64,000 nt of DNA from SCUS01 sp966211675 (lineage in GTDB: Bacteria > Myxococcota_A > Polyangia > Polyangiales > Ga0077539): NCBI GenBank assembly GCA_966211675.1, contig CBIHPK010000004.1, forward strand, positions 1 through 64,000, written 5' to 3'. How positions within the stretch are numbered: the stretch's first letter is position 1; the number at the start of each line of letters is the position of its first letter. The notes below the pieces were generated by a model. That model had not been told where the DNA came from. It saw nothing but the letters and a program-made list of their open reading frames with translations, and did no database searches. The position numbers and the translations under genes were made by a program. Of the stretch, positions 8,542-17,069 are shown piece by piece.

Positions 8542-9480
8542 TCAGTACGCGACGCCCATCGAGCTGGCGCGCGCCTGCACCCGGCGGGTGATCACCCCGG
8601 CGATGTTGTTGGTCGGCGCCGCCATCGGGGCCGCTGCCGCCCCGCGACCTCCCTCCCCGCGCTCCGCCGACGCCACCTCCGCGGCCCGAGCGGGCCTCGC
8701 CAGGCCGCGGCGAGAGAGCACGTCCGCCCCCTCGCTGCGCTCCTCGTCGGTGAGCCTCCGGTCGGAGATGTAGACCTGACCGCCCTGGCGCAGGATCGTC
8801 TGCGTGCGCCCGTCGGCGAGCTGCTGGTCCTGCGCGTAGGTGAGCGCCGTCATCATGCCGTGGGTGCGCTGCGCGATGGCCGCGAACTCCGACCGGCCGC
8901 GCGCGTCGAGGCCGCTGCACTCGATGGTGCTCACCTCGATCTGGTGGTCCGCGGCGTAGCGCACGAGGCCGTTGTGGTCGTGCTCGGGGTAGCGCTGCGC
9001 CGGGGCGTCGCCCACCAGGAAGACCATCCGCGCCGAGCGCTCGCCCCAGTTCATCTCGTGCAGCGCGAGCGCGAGGCCCGCGTCCACGTCCTCGGGGTAG
9101 TCGCCGCCGCCCTGCGCGGTGACGCCCATGAGGGCGGTGTGCATCCGGTCGAGGTCGCCGGTGAGCGGCACCATCCGAGTGGGCTCGGCGTCGCCGCGGT
9201 CGCGGTAGATCACCAGGCCGACGCGCAGCTCGGGCCGGGGTGAGCCCGAGGCGATCTGGTTGGCGATGTTCCAGATGTGCTGCTTGACGGGCTCGATCTC
9301 GTCGCCCATCGAGCCGGTGGCGTCGAGCACGAACACCACGTCGATGTGCGGGCGAGCGACCTGCTGATCCTGGATCATCGGGCGGAACCGCTGCGCGCTC
9401 GCGGGCGCCGAGGCCGCCATCGCCGCCAGCGCCACGCCCGCCACCAACCGCCGAACCCACCGCAAACGCGACTGCGCCAT
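8542..9480 (-). CDS. secreted von Willebrand factor type A domain protein
   Basis: The 312-residue product starts with a classical signal peptide (Arg-rich start, hydrophobic core, ASAPASAQ at about residues 24-30). A VWA domain spans about residues 44-225: DVVFVLDATGSMGDE carries the MIDAS DxTGS loop (53-57), with VGLVIYRDRGD and MVFLVGDAPAQRY as later strands. VWA domains bind metal-bridged protein ligands; the partner here is unknown. The C-terminal about 60 residues are Ala/Arg/Glu-rich and low complexity. ATG at 9480 is preferred over in-frame GTG codons just upstream. It converges on the peptidase gene with 19 bp between stops. Confidence 0.85.
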   Translation of the reverse strand: MAQSRLRWVRRLVAGVALAAMAASAPASAQRFRPMIQDQQVARPHIDVVFVLDATGSMGDEIEPVKQHIWNIANQIASGSPRPELRVGLVIYRDRGDAEPTRMVPLTGDLDRMHTALMGVTAQGGGDYPEDVDAGLALALHEMNWGERSARMVFLVGDAPAQRYPEHDHNGLVRYAADHQIEVSTIECSGLDARGRSEFAAIAQRTHGMMTALTYAQDQQLADGRTQTILRQGGQVYISDRRLTDEERSEGADVLSRRGLARPARAAEVASAERGEGGRGAAAAPMAAPTNNIAGVITRRVQARASSMGVAY

Positions 9481-9579
9481 CACCACACCATGGGCCGCGA
9501 GCTGCGCCCCCGGAACCTCTCCGGGGCGGCGCGCTCTGCGTGCTGTGGGGGTTGGAGACGCGCGGCTCTCGCGATCGGT

Positions 9580-9837
9580 CTACGGTGTCTTCGTGATGAG
9601 CTTGTCGACCGCGTGGACCGGCGCCCGGTCGCCCTTCATCAGGTGCGCGATGGCCCCGAGCACCAGCCGCTGCTGGTTGAGCATCGACTGCCCCGCGAAG
9701 ACCGGCGAGACCACCGACAGCGAGAAGTGACCGCCGCCGCCGGAGACCTCCACCGCCGCGTCGGGGATCTTCGCCAATACCGACTCGCGTAGAGCCGCGA
9801 GCACATCGCCCTGGAAATCCGTGTCGTGGTTGGACAT
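9580..9837 (-). CDS. BolA-family protein
   Basis: Small (85 aa) cytoplasmic BolA/IbaG-type protein. LRESVLAKIPDAAVEVSGGGGHFSLSVVS and MLNQQRLVLGAIAHLMKGD... VHAVDKLITKTP follow the BolA fold, with the conserved His of GGHF and the final HALxIKT-like helix/strand. BolA proteins bind monothiol CGFS glutaredoxins through a shared [2Fe-2S] cluster. A strong GAGAGGGG lies 9 bp before the ATG. It follows the glutaredoxin fusion gene by 14 bp on the same strand, so the two are almost certainly one operon and probably one complex. Confidence 0.93.
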   Translation of the reverse strand: MSNHDTDFQGDVLAALRESVLAKIPDAAVEVSGGGGHFSLSVVSPVFAGQSMLNQQRLVLGAIAHLMKGDRAPVHAVDKLITKTP

Positions 9838-9851
9838 TGCTTGAACCCCTC

Positions 9852-10781
9852 TCAATACCGCGGGACCGACGGGTCGACGCTCGCGCTCCAGCCGTCGATG
9901 CCGCCGTTCAGGTTGTACACGGTCCGGAAGCCCTTCTGCACGAAGCGCTCGGCCGCCTGGAGGCTGCGCATCCCGTGGTGGCACATGAACACCAGCGGCG
10001 CCGCGCGGTCCATCGCCAGGATCTCCTTCTCCAGCTCGGAGTCCATCAGCCGCGCGCCGCGGATGCTCGCGCGCTCCCACTCCTCGGGCGTGCGCACGTC
10101 GATGAGGGCGAAGGGCTCGCCGCGGTCCATCATCTCCTTGAGCCGCGCGGGCCCGATCTGCCGGACGCGGGCGGGCTCGTGCGGGTTCTCGATCTTGAAG
10201 CCCGCCCCGTTGGGGCCGTTCACGAAGCCGATGTGGATGCCGTCCGCGCGGAAGGCCGAGGCCGGGTCGAGGTGCAGCGGGATGCCCCCCAGGTCGACCA
10301 CGTAGTCCCCCGCGACGGCCTCGCCGAAGTACAGGTCGTGGTCGAACTTCGCGGAGATCTCCATCCGCATGATGGCCCCCTCGGCGCCCATGGTCTTCGC
10401 CGCGACGCGCAGCTCCTTCAGGGCGGCCTCGTCCACGGTCATCGTGGGCTGCTTCGGGCTCACCGCGTCGGCCCCGAAGAGCGGCCGCAGCTCGCCGCGA
10501 GCGTGCAGCTCCTTCACGATGTCGGCCCCGCCGACGAACTGCCCGTCGACGTAGAGCTGCGGGATCGTCGGCCACTCCGAGAAGGCCTTCACGCCCTCAC
10601 GGATCTCCGGGTCCGCCAGCACGTCCACCGTGTGGTAGCTCGGGAGGAACCCGTCGAGGATGCCCACCACCGCCGCGGAGAACCCGCAGCTCGGCGCCGC
10701 GCGGTCGCCCTTCATGAAGAGCACCACCCGGTTGCTCTTGATGGTCTCTTCGATCCTCTGTCGGACGTCGTCGCTGCTCAT
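9852..10781 (-). CDS. monothiol CGFS glutaredoxin / cysteine-less IscA-like / rhodanese fusion
   Basis: A 309-residue three-domain cytoplasmic protein. Residues 1-105 are a Grx4/GrxD-type monothiol glutaredoxin (KGDRAAPSCGFS with C32, WPTIPQLYVDGQFVGGADI). Residues about 113-205 align in pattern with A-type iron-sulfur carriers (TVDEAALKEL near the start, GIPLHLDPASAF, NGAGFKIENP) but all three cluster cysteines of IscA are missing. Residues about 213-309 are a rhodanese domain (FALIDVRTPEEWERASI) with catalytic-type C267 in CHHGMRS. GAGGAG lies 8 bp before the ATG. The BolA gene follows directly, as expected for Grx4-BolA partners. Likely role: iron-sulfur trafficking or sulfur/redox sensing; the exact task is inference. 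Confidence 0.92.
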   Translation of the reverse strand: MSSDDVRQRIEETIKSNRVVLFMKGDRAAPSCGFSAAVVGILDGFLPSYHTVDVLADPEIREGVKAFSEWPTIPQLYVDGQFVGGADIVKELHARGELRPLFGADAVSPKQPTMTVDEAALKELRVAAKTMGAEGAIMRMEISAKFDHDLYFGEAVAGDYVVDLGGIPLHLDPASAFRADGIHIGFVNGPNGAGFKIENPHEPARVRQIGPARLKEMMDRGEPFALIDVRTPEEWERASIRGARLMDSELEKEILAMDRAAPLVFMCHHGMRSLQAAERFVQKGFRTVYNLNGGIDGWSASVDPSVPRY

Positions 10782-10913
10782 CGGGGAAATCTCCTCGCGT
10801 CGGGTGATCGATCTCTGCATCGCGGTGGACGACCGCGGCGCTTCGCGGGTAACCAATGCCACCGAGCGGCGGCCATATCCACACCCACCGTCGCTCCCAC
10901 CGGAACCACACGC

Positions 10914-12008
10914 ATGAGCCAGGACCTCGCCATCCCCACCGTCGACCTCGACGACCTCCGCGCCGAAGGGCCTCGCCGCGACGCCGCCTGCGCCGCGATC
11001 CGCGAAGGCTTCGGCGCCTACGGCCTCGTCTACGTCCGCTCGCACGGCATCGCCCCGGAGACCCTCGACGCCTTCTACGACGCCTTCGTGCGCTTCACCT
11101 CGCTCCCCGAGGCCGACAAGCGCCGCTTCGCCCGCCCGGACATCTGGTACCAGCGCGGCTGGACCCCGCCCAACACCGAGCAGGCCGTCGCCGGCGGCGG
11201 CCAGCCCGACTTCAAGGAGTGCTACTTCGCCGCCGCGATGCCGCTCGACCCGGAGTGCAAGACCGAGCACCCGGAGATCTGCGCCGACAACGTGTGGCCC
11301 GACGTCCCCCGCTTCGCCGAGGTCTACACCGGGATGGGCCAGGCACTCCACGCCGTGGGGCAGCAGCTGCTGCGCGGCGCGGCCGTGGCGCTCGGCCTCG
11401 AGGAGGGCACCTTCACCGACCGCATCGACGGGGCGCCGCACGTGACGCGCGCGCTGCGGTACATCCCGCTCACCCCCGAGCAGGTGGAGCAGAACGTCCT
11501 CTGGGGCGAGGAGCACACGGACTTCAACCTCCTCACGCTGCTGCCCGGCGGCCGCTTCATCGACCCGAGCGGCCAGCGCTGCCCGCCGCCGGACCCGCAC
11601 AGCGGGCTCTACCTCCGCACCCGCGCGACGGCCGAGCACCCCGCCGGCCGCAAGGTGCGCGGCGCCGCCCCGCCCGGATGCCTCGTCGCCCAGGTCGGTC
11701 AGCAGTGGGAGATCCTCACGGGCGGGACCTTCCAGGCCACGCCGCACGTCATCACGGCGCCGAAGGTGCCCGGGTACTCGCGGCTCTCGTCGGCGCACTT
11801 CGTCCACCTGCACCCGCACCAGGTGCTCACGCCGCTCGGTCCCTTCCGCAACGAGCAGACCGTGCGGGCCTACTCCCCCCCGGTGCTCGCCGGGACCTAC
11901 GACCTCAAGACCCTGGTCGACATCGCCCTCGCCCCGCCCTCGGCGCTCAACAGCCTCGGCTACCGGCACTACGACCGGCTCGCCGAGCAGCGCTCGATGC
12001 CCCGCTGA
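10914..12008 (+). CDS. isopenicillin N synthase-like 2-oxoglutarate/Fe(II) oxygenase
   Basis: A 364-residue cytoplasmic enzyme of the IPNS/DIOX_N plus 2OG-FeII_Oxy family. The N-terminal domain has IPTVDLDDL and GFGAYGLVYVRSHGI. The jelly-roll core supplies the iron triad H201-x-D203 (EEHTDFNLLTLL) and H278 (ATPHVITAP), with R290-L-S292 as the 2-oxoglutarate carboxylate motif. LVAQVGQQWEILTGG matches the conserved strand before the distal His. Substrate cannot be read from sequence; no beta-lactam or other biosynthetic cluster surrounds it. It is divergent from the glutaredoxin-BolA operon across a 132-bp gap and converges on the kinase gene of the chemosensory operon. Confidence 0.9.
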   Translation: MSQDLAIPTVDLDDLRAEGPRRDAACAAIREGFGAYGLVYVRSHGIAPETLDAFYDAFVRFTSLPEADKRRFARPDIWYQRGWTPPNTEQAVAGGGQPDFKECYFAAAMPLDPECKTEHPEICADNVWPDVPRFAEVYTGMGQALHAVGQQLLRGAAVALGLEEGTFTDRIDGAPHVTRALRYIPLTPEQVEQNVLWGEEHTDFNLLTLLPGGRFIDPSGQRCPPPDPHSGLYLRTRATAEHPAGRKVRGAAPPGCLVAQVGQQWEILTGGTFQATPHVITAPKVPGYSRLSSAHFVHLHPHQVLTPLGPFRNEQTVRAYSPPVLAGTYDLKTLVDIALAPPSALNSLGYRHYDRLAEQRSMPR

Positions 12009-12026
12009 TCCCCTCGCGTGCCGCGC

Positions 12027-13757
12027 TCACGCCGACGGGAGCGTGAACGTGAACGTGCTCCCCTCGCCCCGCACGCTCTCCACCCCGACCTCGCCGCCGT
12101 GGGCCTCGATGATCCCCTTCACGATCGAGAGGCCGAGGCCCGTGCCCTGCCCCGCCGTGCGGCGGTCCTGCCAGAAGCGGTCGAAGACGTGCGGGAGGTG
12201 CTCCGGCGGAATCCCGGGCCCCGTGTCGGCCACGGCGAAGCGCACCCGCCCGTCGAGGGGTGACGCGCTCACCACGATGGAGCCGCCGCTCGGAGTGAAC
12301 TTCACCGCGTTGCCCATCAGGTTGGCGAAGACCTGGAAGAGCCGGTCCCGGTCGCCCTCGATCGGCGGCATTCCCCCGGGGACCTCCCCCCGGAGCGTGA
12401 GCCCGCGGGACTCCGCCAGCGCCCGCTGCGCCTGCACCGCCTCGTCGACCAGCGACTCTACCGAGAGCCGCTCGCGCTCCAGCACCAGGTTGCCCGAGTC
12501 GATGCGCGTCACCTCCAGGAGGTCGCCGATGAGCCGGTTCATCCGCTCCGCCGAGCGGCGGATCACCGCGAGCCGGGTGCGCACCAGCACCCCGTCGTCC
12601 GCCCGCTGCTCCGCCATCGTCGCCGCCATGATCAGCGCGTTGAGGGGGTTGCGCAGGTCGTGCGAGACCACCGCGACCACCTCGTCGCGCACCTGCACCG
12701 CCCGCTGGGTCTGCTCGTAGAGCCGGGCGTTCTCGATCGCCACGGAGGCGGTCTGCGCGAGCTGCGAGAGCACCGCCTCGTCGGACTCGGAGAAGTCCCC
12801 GTCGCGCCGGTCGCAGAGGTGGATCAGCCCCAGCGTCGCCCCGTCGCGACCGACCAGCGGCGCCCCCAGCCAGCCGCGCAGCGGCGGCCGGGCCCCCATC
12901 GACGCGCGCCACGCGGGGTGCGCCTCCAGCGTCGCGCGCTCGACCCGCAGCGACCGGCGGGTCTCCAGCACCGCCGCGCAGAAGCCCGTCTCGTCGGGCC
13001 GCTGGCACGACGCGTGGTGCTCTGCATAGGCGTCGGAGACGGAGACCGTCGACACCGCGTCCGACCAGTCCGGCGCCGCGATCAGGCTGGTCACCGCCTG
13101 GTGCGAGTCGACCAGGCACCGCGCCTGCTCGGTCACCACCCGCAGCGCCGCGTCCAGCGAGCCCGCGGAGTTGATCGCCAGCGACGCGTCGGCCAGGCCC
13201 CGGAGCTGCTGGGCGCGCCGCTCGGCGGTGGCCAGAGCCCGCTCGGCGAGGGCGCGGCTCTGCTCGAGATCGGCGTTGCGCCCGGTCACCGCCTCGAGCG
13301 ACGACACCAGCACGTCGAGCACCTGCGCCGGGCGCGACAGGACCACGAAGGACTGCCCGCGCACCTCCACGGTCGGCGGACCGCCGTGGTCGTGCGGCCG
13401 ATCGACGAGCCGGCGCACCCGAGCGATGAGCTGCGCCGCGTCGTAGGGCTTGGAGAGGAAGTTGTCGGCCCCCGCGGCGAGCGCGCGCACGACGTCCGTC
13501 GGGTCCGCCAGCGAGGTGAGAAGCATCACCGGCACGGACCGCGTGGCCTCGGCGGACTTCAGCAGGCGGCAGACCTCGAAGCCGTCGATGCCCGGCATCA
13601 CGATGTCGCTGATCACCACGGCGGGCGGCGCGGAGAGGCAGGCGGCGACCCCGGACTCGCCGTCGCGGCAGATGGTGACGGCGAAGCCCTCGCGGGTGAG
13701 CACCCCGGCGAGCTGCTGGGCCTGCGTCCGGCTGTCCTCGATGACGACGACGCGCAT
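12027..13757 (-). CDS. receiver-GAF-histidine kinase, last gene of the chemosensory operon
   Basis: A 576-residue cytoplasmic kinase without membrane spans. Receiver at 1-120 (VVIEDS, phospho-acceptor D51 in ISDIVMPG, K103 in SKPYD), coiled linker 155-185, GAF domain about 188-345, HisKA with VVSHDLRNPLNAL (H366), and HATPase with FANLMGNAVKFT, DTGPGIP and GTGLGLSIV. Its ATG overlaps the cheB stop (TGATG), so translation is probably coupled. In this slot Wsp-type systems carry the output response regulator, so the receiver is the likely target of the CheA upstream and the kinase the onward relay. The downstream partner is not in the window. Confidence 0.93.
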   Translation of the reverse strand: MRVVVIEDSRTQAQQLAGVLTREGFAVTICRDGESGVAACLSAPPAVVISDIVMPGIDGFEVCRLLKSAEATRSVPVMLLTSLADPTDVVRALAAGADNFLSKPYDAAQLIARVRRLVDRPHDHGGPPTVEVRGQSFVVLSRPAQVLDVLVSSLEAVTGRNADLEQSRALAERALATAERRAQQLRGLADASLAINSAGSLDAALRVVTEQARCLVDSHQAVTSLIAAPDWSDAVSTVSVSDAYAEHHASCQRPDETGFCAAVLETRRSLRVERATLEAHPAWRASMGARPPLRGWLGAPLVGRDGATLGLIHLCDRRDGDFSESDEAVLSQLAQTASVAIENARLYEQTQRAVQVRDEVVAVVSHDLRNPLNALIMAATMAEQRADDGVLVRTRLAVIRRSAERMNRLIGDLLEVTRIDSGNLVLERERLSVESLVDEAVQAQRALAESRGLTLRGEVPGGMPPIEGDRDRLFQVFANLMGNAVKFTPSGGSIVVSASPLDGRVRFAVADTGPGIPPEHLPHVFDRFWQDRRTAGQGTGLGLSIVKGIIEAHGGEVGVESVRGEGSTFTFTLPSA

Positions 13758-14797
13758 CAGACCTCGCTCTGTCCGCAGAGCCACGCGGCAATCTCGAGGA
13801 GGGGGAGGATCACGTCGGCCCCGCCGCGCTGCACCGCCGCCTTGGGCATGCCGTAGACGACCGAGGTCGCCTCGTCCTGCGCCGCCACGCGCCCTCCGCT
13901 GCGCCGCAGGGCGGCCGCCCCGTCGGCGCCGTCGTCGCCCATGCCGGTGAGCACCACGCCCCGAGCGCGCGGCCCGAGCGAGCGCGCCAGCGACTCGAAG
14001 AGGTAGTTGCCCGACGGACGGAAGAGCCCCACCTGCGGGGCGTCGATGACCACCAGACGCAGCGTCGGGTCGAGCCCGAGGTAGCGCTCGTCCGCGGCGA
14101 TGTAGACCTCCCCCCGGACGGCCGGCGACCGGTCGACGGCGACGGAGGTGGTGTGGCCCGTGGCCTCGGTGATCCAGCGGGCGAAGCCCTCCCCGAAGCC
14201 GCGCGCCATGTGCTGCACGATCAGCACCGGGGGCATGACCTTGAGCGGGAGCATGCGCAGAAGCTCCACGACGGCGTTGGGCCCGCCGGTCGAGGCCGCG
14301 ATGCCGATGGCCGCGACGTCGCGGGCGACCCCGGCGGTGGCGCGCGGCACGACCGGAGCGGCCGGGACCGACTGGAGCCGGTCGAGCCTCACCTTCGCCA
14401 TGGAGCGCAGCAGGTGCAGCAGCGCGTAGCGGCGGGCCTCGTACGCGAGGTCGTTCACCGCGGGCAGCGCCTCGACGATGGCGAGCGCGCCGGAGCGCAG
14501 CGCCTCCATGGCCACGCCGGCGTCGCGCGGGTCGACCGCCGAGGAGACCAGCACGACGGGCGTCGGGCTCGTCGCCATGATCTGCCGGGTGGCGGCGTAG
14601 CCGTCCATCACGGGCATCACGATGTCCATCACGACCACCGAGGGCTTGAGCGTGGCCACCACGGAGAGCGCCTCGGCGCCGTCCTTCGCCTCGCCGACCA
14701 CCTCCACGCCGGGGACGCCCGTGAAGGCTCGCCGCAGCGCCGCGCGCGCGGTCGCCGAGTCGTTGACGATCACCAGTCGAAGCGTCGGGTCATGCAT
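13757..14797 (-). CDS. cheB: chemotaxis protein-glutamate methylesterase CheB
   Basis: A 346-residue CheB removing methyl groups from (or deamidating) receptor glutamates as feedback. Receiver domain at 1-125 with D58 in VVMDIVMP; methylesterase domain about 160-340 with the catalytic triad motifs IAASTGGP (Ser), LIVQHMARGFGEGFARW (His) and VLTGMGDDGADG (Asp). It lies 43 bp after cheA and overlaps the next gene by one base. Phosphorylation of its receiver by the upstream CheA would activate it, as in WspF and CheB. Length and motifs are standard. Confidence 0.97.
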   Translation of the reverse strand: MHDPTLRLVIVNDSATARAALRRAFTGVPGVEVVGEAKDGAEALSVVATLKPSVVVMDIVMPVMDGYAATRQIMATSPTPVVLVSSAVDPRDAGVAMEALRSGALAIVEALPAVNDLAYEARRYALLHLLRSMAKVRLDRLQSVPAAPVVPRATAGVARDVAAIGIAASTGGPNAVVELLRMLPLKVMPPVLIVQHMARGFGEGFARWITEATGHTTSVAVDRSPAVRGEVYIAADERYLGLDPTLRLVVIDAPQVGLFRPSGNYLFESLARSLGPRARGVVLTGMGDDGADGAAALRRSGGRVAAQDEATSVVYGMPKAAVQRGGADVILPLLEIAAWLCGQSEV

Positions 14798-14840
14798 CGG
14801 TCTCCGGACGCGGGGCGGAGGGTCCGCCCCGATGAGGGTT

Positions 14841-17060
14841 CTAGAGTAATTGCTCGAGGGTCTCGAGCAGCTCGTCCTGGTCGAAGCGGCTCTTCACGAC
14901 GTAGGCGCTCGCGCCGAGGTCGAGCGCGCGCTGCTGGTCGGAGGCCTGCGCGAGCGCCGTCACCAGCAGCACCGGCAGGCCCGTGAGCCTCGGCGTCGAC
15001 CGGATGCGCGACAGCAGCTGGAACCCGTCGAGCCGCGGCATCTCCACGTCCGAGACCACGGCGTCGAAGCGCTCGTCGGCGGAGAGCAGCTCCCAGGCGG
15101 CCTGCCCGTCGGCGGCGACCGCCACGTCGTAGCCCGCGGCCTCGAGGATCGTGCGCTCCAGCTGCCGGGTGGTGACCGAGTCGTCGACGACCAGCACGCG
15201 GCGCGGGGCCGCGCGGCGCTCGTCGCCCGGCGCCACGCTCGAGGCGGGGCGCGCGATGCGGGTGAGGTCCGCCGCGTCGAGGACGATCACCACCTCGCCG
15301 TCGCCGAACACCGCCGCCCCGGACACGAAGGCCGCCCGCCGCACCCGGGCGTTGAGGGGCTTGACCACGACCTCGCGCTCCTCGAGGAGCGCGGCGACGC
15401 GGCAGGCCACCCGCCGCTCGCCCACCGCGAGCAGGACGCAGTGCGTGCGCGCCCCCTCCACCCGCGGCGCCGCGGCGACGGGAGGGAACCCGAGCGTCTC
15501 GTCGAGGCTCGCGAGCGGCACCAGCGCGCCCGCGTCGTCGAGGTAGAGGTGCCCCTCGATCACGCGGAGGTCCTCCTCGGCCACGCGGCGCAGGCCGACC
15601 ACCGCCGTCGAGACGATCACCGCGCGGACGTCGCGCACCCGCACCACCACGCCGCGCATCACGCTGAGGTCGAGCGGCACCGTGAGCACGAAGCGCGCGC
15701 CGCGGCCGGGCTCGCTCTCGACCTCCACGCGGCCGTGGAGCTGCGCGACGCGCATGCGCACCACGTCGAGCCCCACCCCGCGGCCCGAGAGGGAGGTGAT
15801 GCTCGCCCGGGTGCTGAAGCCCGGCTCGAAGAGCAGCGCGAAGGCGTCCTGCGGCGAGCGCGCCGGACCGACGTCCATCCCCCGCTCGCGCGCCGCGGAG
15901 AGCACCGCCTCCGGGTCGATGCCCCGGCCGTCGTCCTCGACCGCGACGCGCACGTCCCGCCCGGCCACCGTGGCCGCGACGCGCACCCGGCCCACGGGGG
16001 CCTTGCCCCGCTCCACGCGTGCCTCCGGGGCCTCGATGCCGTGGTCGACGGCGTTGCGCACCAGGTGCAGCAGCGGCTCCCGCAGCCCGTCGAGCACCCG
16101 CCGGTCGACCTCCGGCAGGTCGCCGTCCATGCGGAACTCCACCCGCCGCCCGAGCGCCGCGGCGACGTCGAGCGCGGCCCTCTCCAGCAGCGCCGAGAGC
16201 GTGGCCAGCGGCACCAGCCGAAGGTCGCGCGAGCGGGTGAGCAGGTCGCCCGCGGCGCCGGCCAGCGCTCGCCGCGAGCTGTCCTCCCGGGAGACGCGCT
16301 CGGCGACCCACCCGGCGAGGGTCTGCATCGACGTGAGGGTGCGGTCGAGGGCGTGCGAGGCCCCCTCGTCGCCGTCGTCCCGCGCTCGCACCTGCTGCCG
16401 GGCGCGCCGCAGGTCGTTGCGCAGCTCGAGCAGCATCTGCTCTAGCGAGTCGAGTTGCCGCGACGAGTCGCCGTGGCGGGCGACCAGGGACGCGAGGTCC
16501 TCGGCCGCCGCGAAGAGCCCGGCGAGGCGGGCCGAGGAGACCCGCTGCGTGTCGGGCGACAGCGTCGGGGCCGCGACCACCGCCGGTGCGGGGGACGGCG
16601 CGGGCGCCTCGGTCGGGGTCGGCGCGGACGCCTCGGTCGGGGTCGGCGTCGCGGTCGGCGCCTCGTCCTGGAGCGCCCGCCGCGCCTCGGCCAGCGCGGC
16701 CTCGTCCGCCTCGCCCCGCTCGGCGAGGCTCACGCTGCAGGCCCGCAGCGCGCGCAGCGTGATGCCCGCGTCGGCGGCGACCCGGGCGAGGTCCGGCGAG
16801 GCCCCGTGGCGCGCCGAGCCCAGGCGCGTCTCGACCGCGTGGAAGAAGCGCTCCAGCGAGTCGTAGCCCACCGCGCGCGCGGCCCCCTTGAGACTGTGCA
16901 CCGCGCGGAACACCTCCGCCGCCGCGCCGGCCCTCGCCTCGGCCCCTTCGCCCTCGCGAGAGAGCGTCAGCGCCGCGCGCTCCAGGTTGACCGCGTGGTC
17001 GTCGACCTCGTCGCGGAAGACGCTCCGCAGCTCGGCGAGGATGTCGTCGTTCTCGGCCAC
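14841..17060 (-). CDS. cheA: hybrid chemotaxis histidine kinase CheA with C-terminal receiver (WspE-like)
   Basis: A 739-residue CheA-REC fusion. Hpt domain at 1-115 with phospho-H55 in AVHSLKGAARA; Pro/Thr-rich linker (TPTPTEASAPTPTEAPAP); a coiled P3-like region; HATPase with LLHLVRNAVDHGIE, DDGRGIDPE and GRGVGLDVVR; a CheW-like regulatory domain; and a receiver with VLVVDDSVTTRQLERTILEAAGYDV and VSDVEMPRLDG. Fusion of CheA and a receiver is typical of ACF-class systems such as WspE and FrzE. No P2 CheY-binding domain was recognised. It follows the receptor gene by 9 bp and receives receptor signal via the two CheW proteins. No separate CheY gene is present. Confidence 0.96.
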   Translation of the reverse strand: MAENDDILAELRSVFRDEVDDHAVNLERAALTLSREGEGAEARAGAAAEVFRAVHSLKGAARAVGYDSLERFFHAVETRLGSARHGASPDLARVAADAGITLRALRACSVSLAERGEADEAALAEARRALQDEAPTATPTPTEASAPTPTEAPAPSPAPAVVAAPTLSPDTQRVSSARLAGLFAAAEDLASLVARHGDSSRQLDSLEQMLLELRNDLRRARQQVRARDDGDEGASHALDRTLTSMQTLAGWVAERVSREDSSRRALAGAAGDLLTRSRDLRLVPLATLSALLERAALDVAAALGRRVEFRMDGDLPEVDRRVLDGLREPLLHLVRNAVDHGIEAPEARVERGKAPVGRVRVAATVAGRDVRVAVEDDGRGIDPEAVLSAARERGMDVGPARSPQDAFALLFEPGFSTRASITSLSGRGVGLDVVRMRVAQLHGRVEVESEPGRGARFVLTVPLDLSVMRGVVVRVRDVRAVIVSTAVVGLRRVAEEDLRVIEGHLYLDDAGALVPLASLDETLGFPPVAAAPRVEGARTHCVLLAVGERRVACRVAALLEEREVVVKPLNARVRRAAFVSGAAVFGDGEVVIVLDAADLTRIARPASSVAPGDERRAAPRRVLVVDDSVTTRQLERTILEAAGYDVAVAADGQAAWELLSADERFDAVVSDVEMPRLDGFQLLSRIRSTPRLTGLPVLLVTALAQASDQQRALDLGASAYVVKSRFDQDELLETLEQLL

Positions 17061-17069
17061 GCGCCCCTT

